Assembly: GCA_024404395.1 (NCBI GenBank)
Contig: JAKSPZ010000047.1
Location: forward strand, 1-6,980
Length of the DNA stretch: 6,980 bases
Source of the DNA: Clostridia bacterium
Lineage (GTDB): Bacteria > Bacillota > Clostridia > Christensenellales > Aristaeellaceae
Reading direction: 5' to 3'
Part shown: positions 6,413-6,980 of the stretch, piece by piece
Numbering within the stretch: the first letter of the stretch is position 1
Layout of the letters: each line of letters begins with the position of its first letter
Program-made: the position numbers and the translations under genes
The notes under the pieces: model-generated
What the model saw: the letters and a program-made list of their open reading frames with translations, nothing else
What the model was told of the DNA's origin: nothing
The model's database searches: none

Positions 6413-6658
6413 CAACATTCACATAAGTCGCTCCCGTTTTTACACCAAGCGCACAATAACACCCACCATTAATTACAGAGACGTCAGTAACTTATTGATG
6501 TAATCGGGCAGCAGGTTTGCTATATCGGTCATATACGGCAATAAATCGCAATAAAACGTAACACTTTTGGCAATACATGGCTTTCCGTTCCCTTTCTTTT
6601 GATTACATATCCGCTTGTAATTCCAACATGATTGTGACAATCGCGCCCTTTGGCAGGA
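6413..6658. other. AT-rich divergent intergenic region with short phased repeats
   Basis: This is the non-coding core between the divergent promoters and is clearly more AT-rich than the flanking genes. It contains a partial operator-like copy, CCCGTTTTTAC (6433-6443), three GCAATA-containing repeats (GCAATAAA at 6538 and 6548, GCAATA at 6570), and a 13-nt palindrome GATTGTGACAATC (6630-6642) upstream of the plus-strand promoter. I see no terminator, RNA gene or supported coding sequence. One minus-strand frame (6628-6473) reads like protein but lacks a start and ribosome binding site. Confidence 0.6.
6538..6575. repeat. Three short GCAATA repeats at 10- and 22-bp spacing
   Basis: GCAATAAA occurs at 6538-6545 and again at 6548-6555, and GCAATA recurs at 6570-6575. 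The start-to-start distances of 10 and 22 bp are close to one and two helical turns, so the copies would lie on the same DNA face. A regulator-binding array is possible; chance in AT-rich DNA is also possible. Confidence 0.35.
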
Positions 6659-6686
6659 TTGACCTCCCTCCGTCTCGAAATATAAA
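6659..6686 (+). promoter_or_regulatory. Probable sigma-A promoter of the SpoIID/LytB-like gene
   Basis: TTGACC at 6659-6664 (5 of 6 to consensus) and TATAAA at 6681-6686 (5 of 6) are separated by 16 bp. The expected start near 6693 leaves a leader of about 20 nt containing GGGGAGGG. A sporulation-sigma promoter was considered because CATATTAT (6687) resembles a sigma-E -10 element, but no matching -35 is seen at the right distance. Confidence 0.6.
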
Positions 6687-6714
6687 CATATTATATGCGG
6701 GGAGGGAAGAATCT

Positions 6715-6980
6715 ATGCGGCGGAAACTTGCGCTCTGGCTGACGGCGGCACTGATGTGCGCGCTGCTTTTTGCGGCGTCGGCTCAGGCGGCGTCCGGCAT
6801 GGTCCGCGTGAAGCTGACCCGCCTCGGCACGGTCTCTTCCGTCACCGTCTCCCCCACCTGCGAATACTACCGTTCCGACAGCCCCGAGATGCGCTTCGCC
6901 GCGGGCAGCAAATACACCTTCCGCGCGGTGGGCGGCAGGGTGTGCGAGGAGGCTCTTGCTGGCGCGGGCGGGTGGCGCGG
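6715..6980 (+). CDS. Exported SpoIID/LytB-domain-like protein, 3'-truncated
   Basis: This frame is open from an ATG at 6715 to the window end (88 complete codons). The start is fixed by GGGGAGGG around 6699-6705, about 9 nt upstream. Residues 1-25 are a signal peptide: MRRK, a hydrophobic core LALWLTAALMCALLFAA, and a likely signal peptidase I site after SAQA. The mature N-terminus, MVRVKLTRLGTVSSVTVSP (29-47), followed by YYRSD and a FAAGSKYTFRAVGG segment (61-74), resembles the beta-rich start of SpoIID/LytB-domain proteins. SpoIID is a peptidoglycan lytic transglycosylase required for engulfment in endospore formers; relatives act in cell-wall turnover. The catalytic region lies beyond the window, so the assignment rests on the N-terminus only. 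It is transcribed divergently from the sugar importer, and a functional link is not implied. Confidence 0.6.
   Translation, partial: MRRKLALWLTAALMCALLFAASAQAASGMVRVKLTRLGTVSSVTVSPTCEYYRSDSPEMRFAAGSKYTFRAVGGRVCEEALAGAGGWR

Noticed and set aside
6473..6532. 19-aa minus-strand mini-ORF starting MTDIANLL
   Set aside because: It has no ribosome binding site; it is the tail of the longer frame reported as a low-interest finding.
6551..6566. Catabolite-responsive (cre) site around AAAACGTAACA
   Set aside because: The spacing and symmetry do not match the cre consensus when checked base by base.
6492..6578. 28-aa minus-strand ORF beginning MYCQKC
   Set aside because: There is only a weak, distant purine stretch upstream and no promoter; its length is within chance expectation for AT-rich intergenic DNA.

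Overview
The window looks like a GC-rich, low-oxygen Firmicute (Clostridia, perhaps Christensenellales- or Oscillospiraceae-like). This is inferred from AGGAGG-type ribosome binding sites, a consensus sigma-A promoter, a probable SpoIID/LytB-family gene, and gut-Clostridia-style sugar catabolism and ABC-transport genes. Taxonomy cannot be settled from the sequence alone.

Layout. (1) Positions 1-2465, plus strand: the 3' part of an N-acetylglucosamine-6-phosphate deacetylase (NagA)-family amidohydrolase. After 14 bp comes a complete 454-aa protein with the neutral/alkaline ceramidase N-terminal fold but no signal peptide. The two form the end of an operon that enters from the left and stops at an intrinsic terminator (2479-2512). 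(2) Positions 2466-2754: a convergent intergenic region holding that terminator, a structured element of about 154 bp bounded by 23-24-nt inverted repeats (2534-2687), and a strong, probably bidirectional terminator hairpin (2687-2720). (3) Positions 6330-2755, minus strand: a complete carbohydrate ABC importer of the ribose/galactose (CUT2) class in the order permease, double-NBD ATPase, substrate-binding protein. It is driven by a textbook promoter (TTGACA, 17 bp, TATAAT). (4) Positions 6331-6714: an AT-rich divergent intergenic region with both promoters, operator-like palindromes, short phased repeats and a possible 16-codon leader ORF. (5) From 6715, plus strand: the start of an exported SpoIID/LytB-like protein, cut by the window end.

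Working together (inference): the importer would bring in a sugar or sugar-like solute. The NagA-like and ceramidase-like enzymes, both members of amide-hydrolase families, may strip N-acyl groups from an amino-sugar-type substrate in the cytoplasm. The two operons are convergent, so shared regulation is not shown by the sequence.

The most interesting items are the structured inverted-repeat element, the uncharacterised NagA/ceramidase-like pair, the leader ORF overlapping the permease start, and a Cys-rich binding protein that lacks a lipobox. No CRISPR, transposase, phage, tRNA or rRNA was seen.
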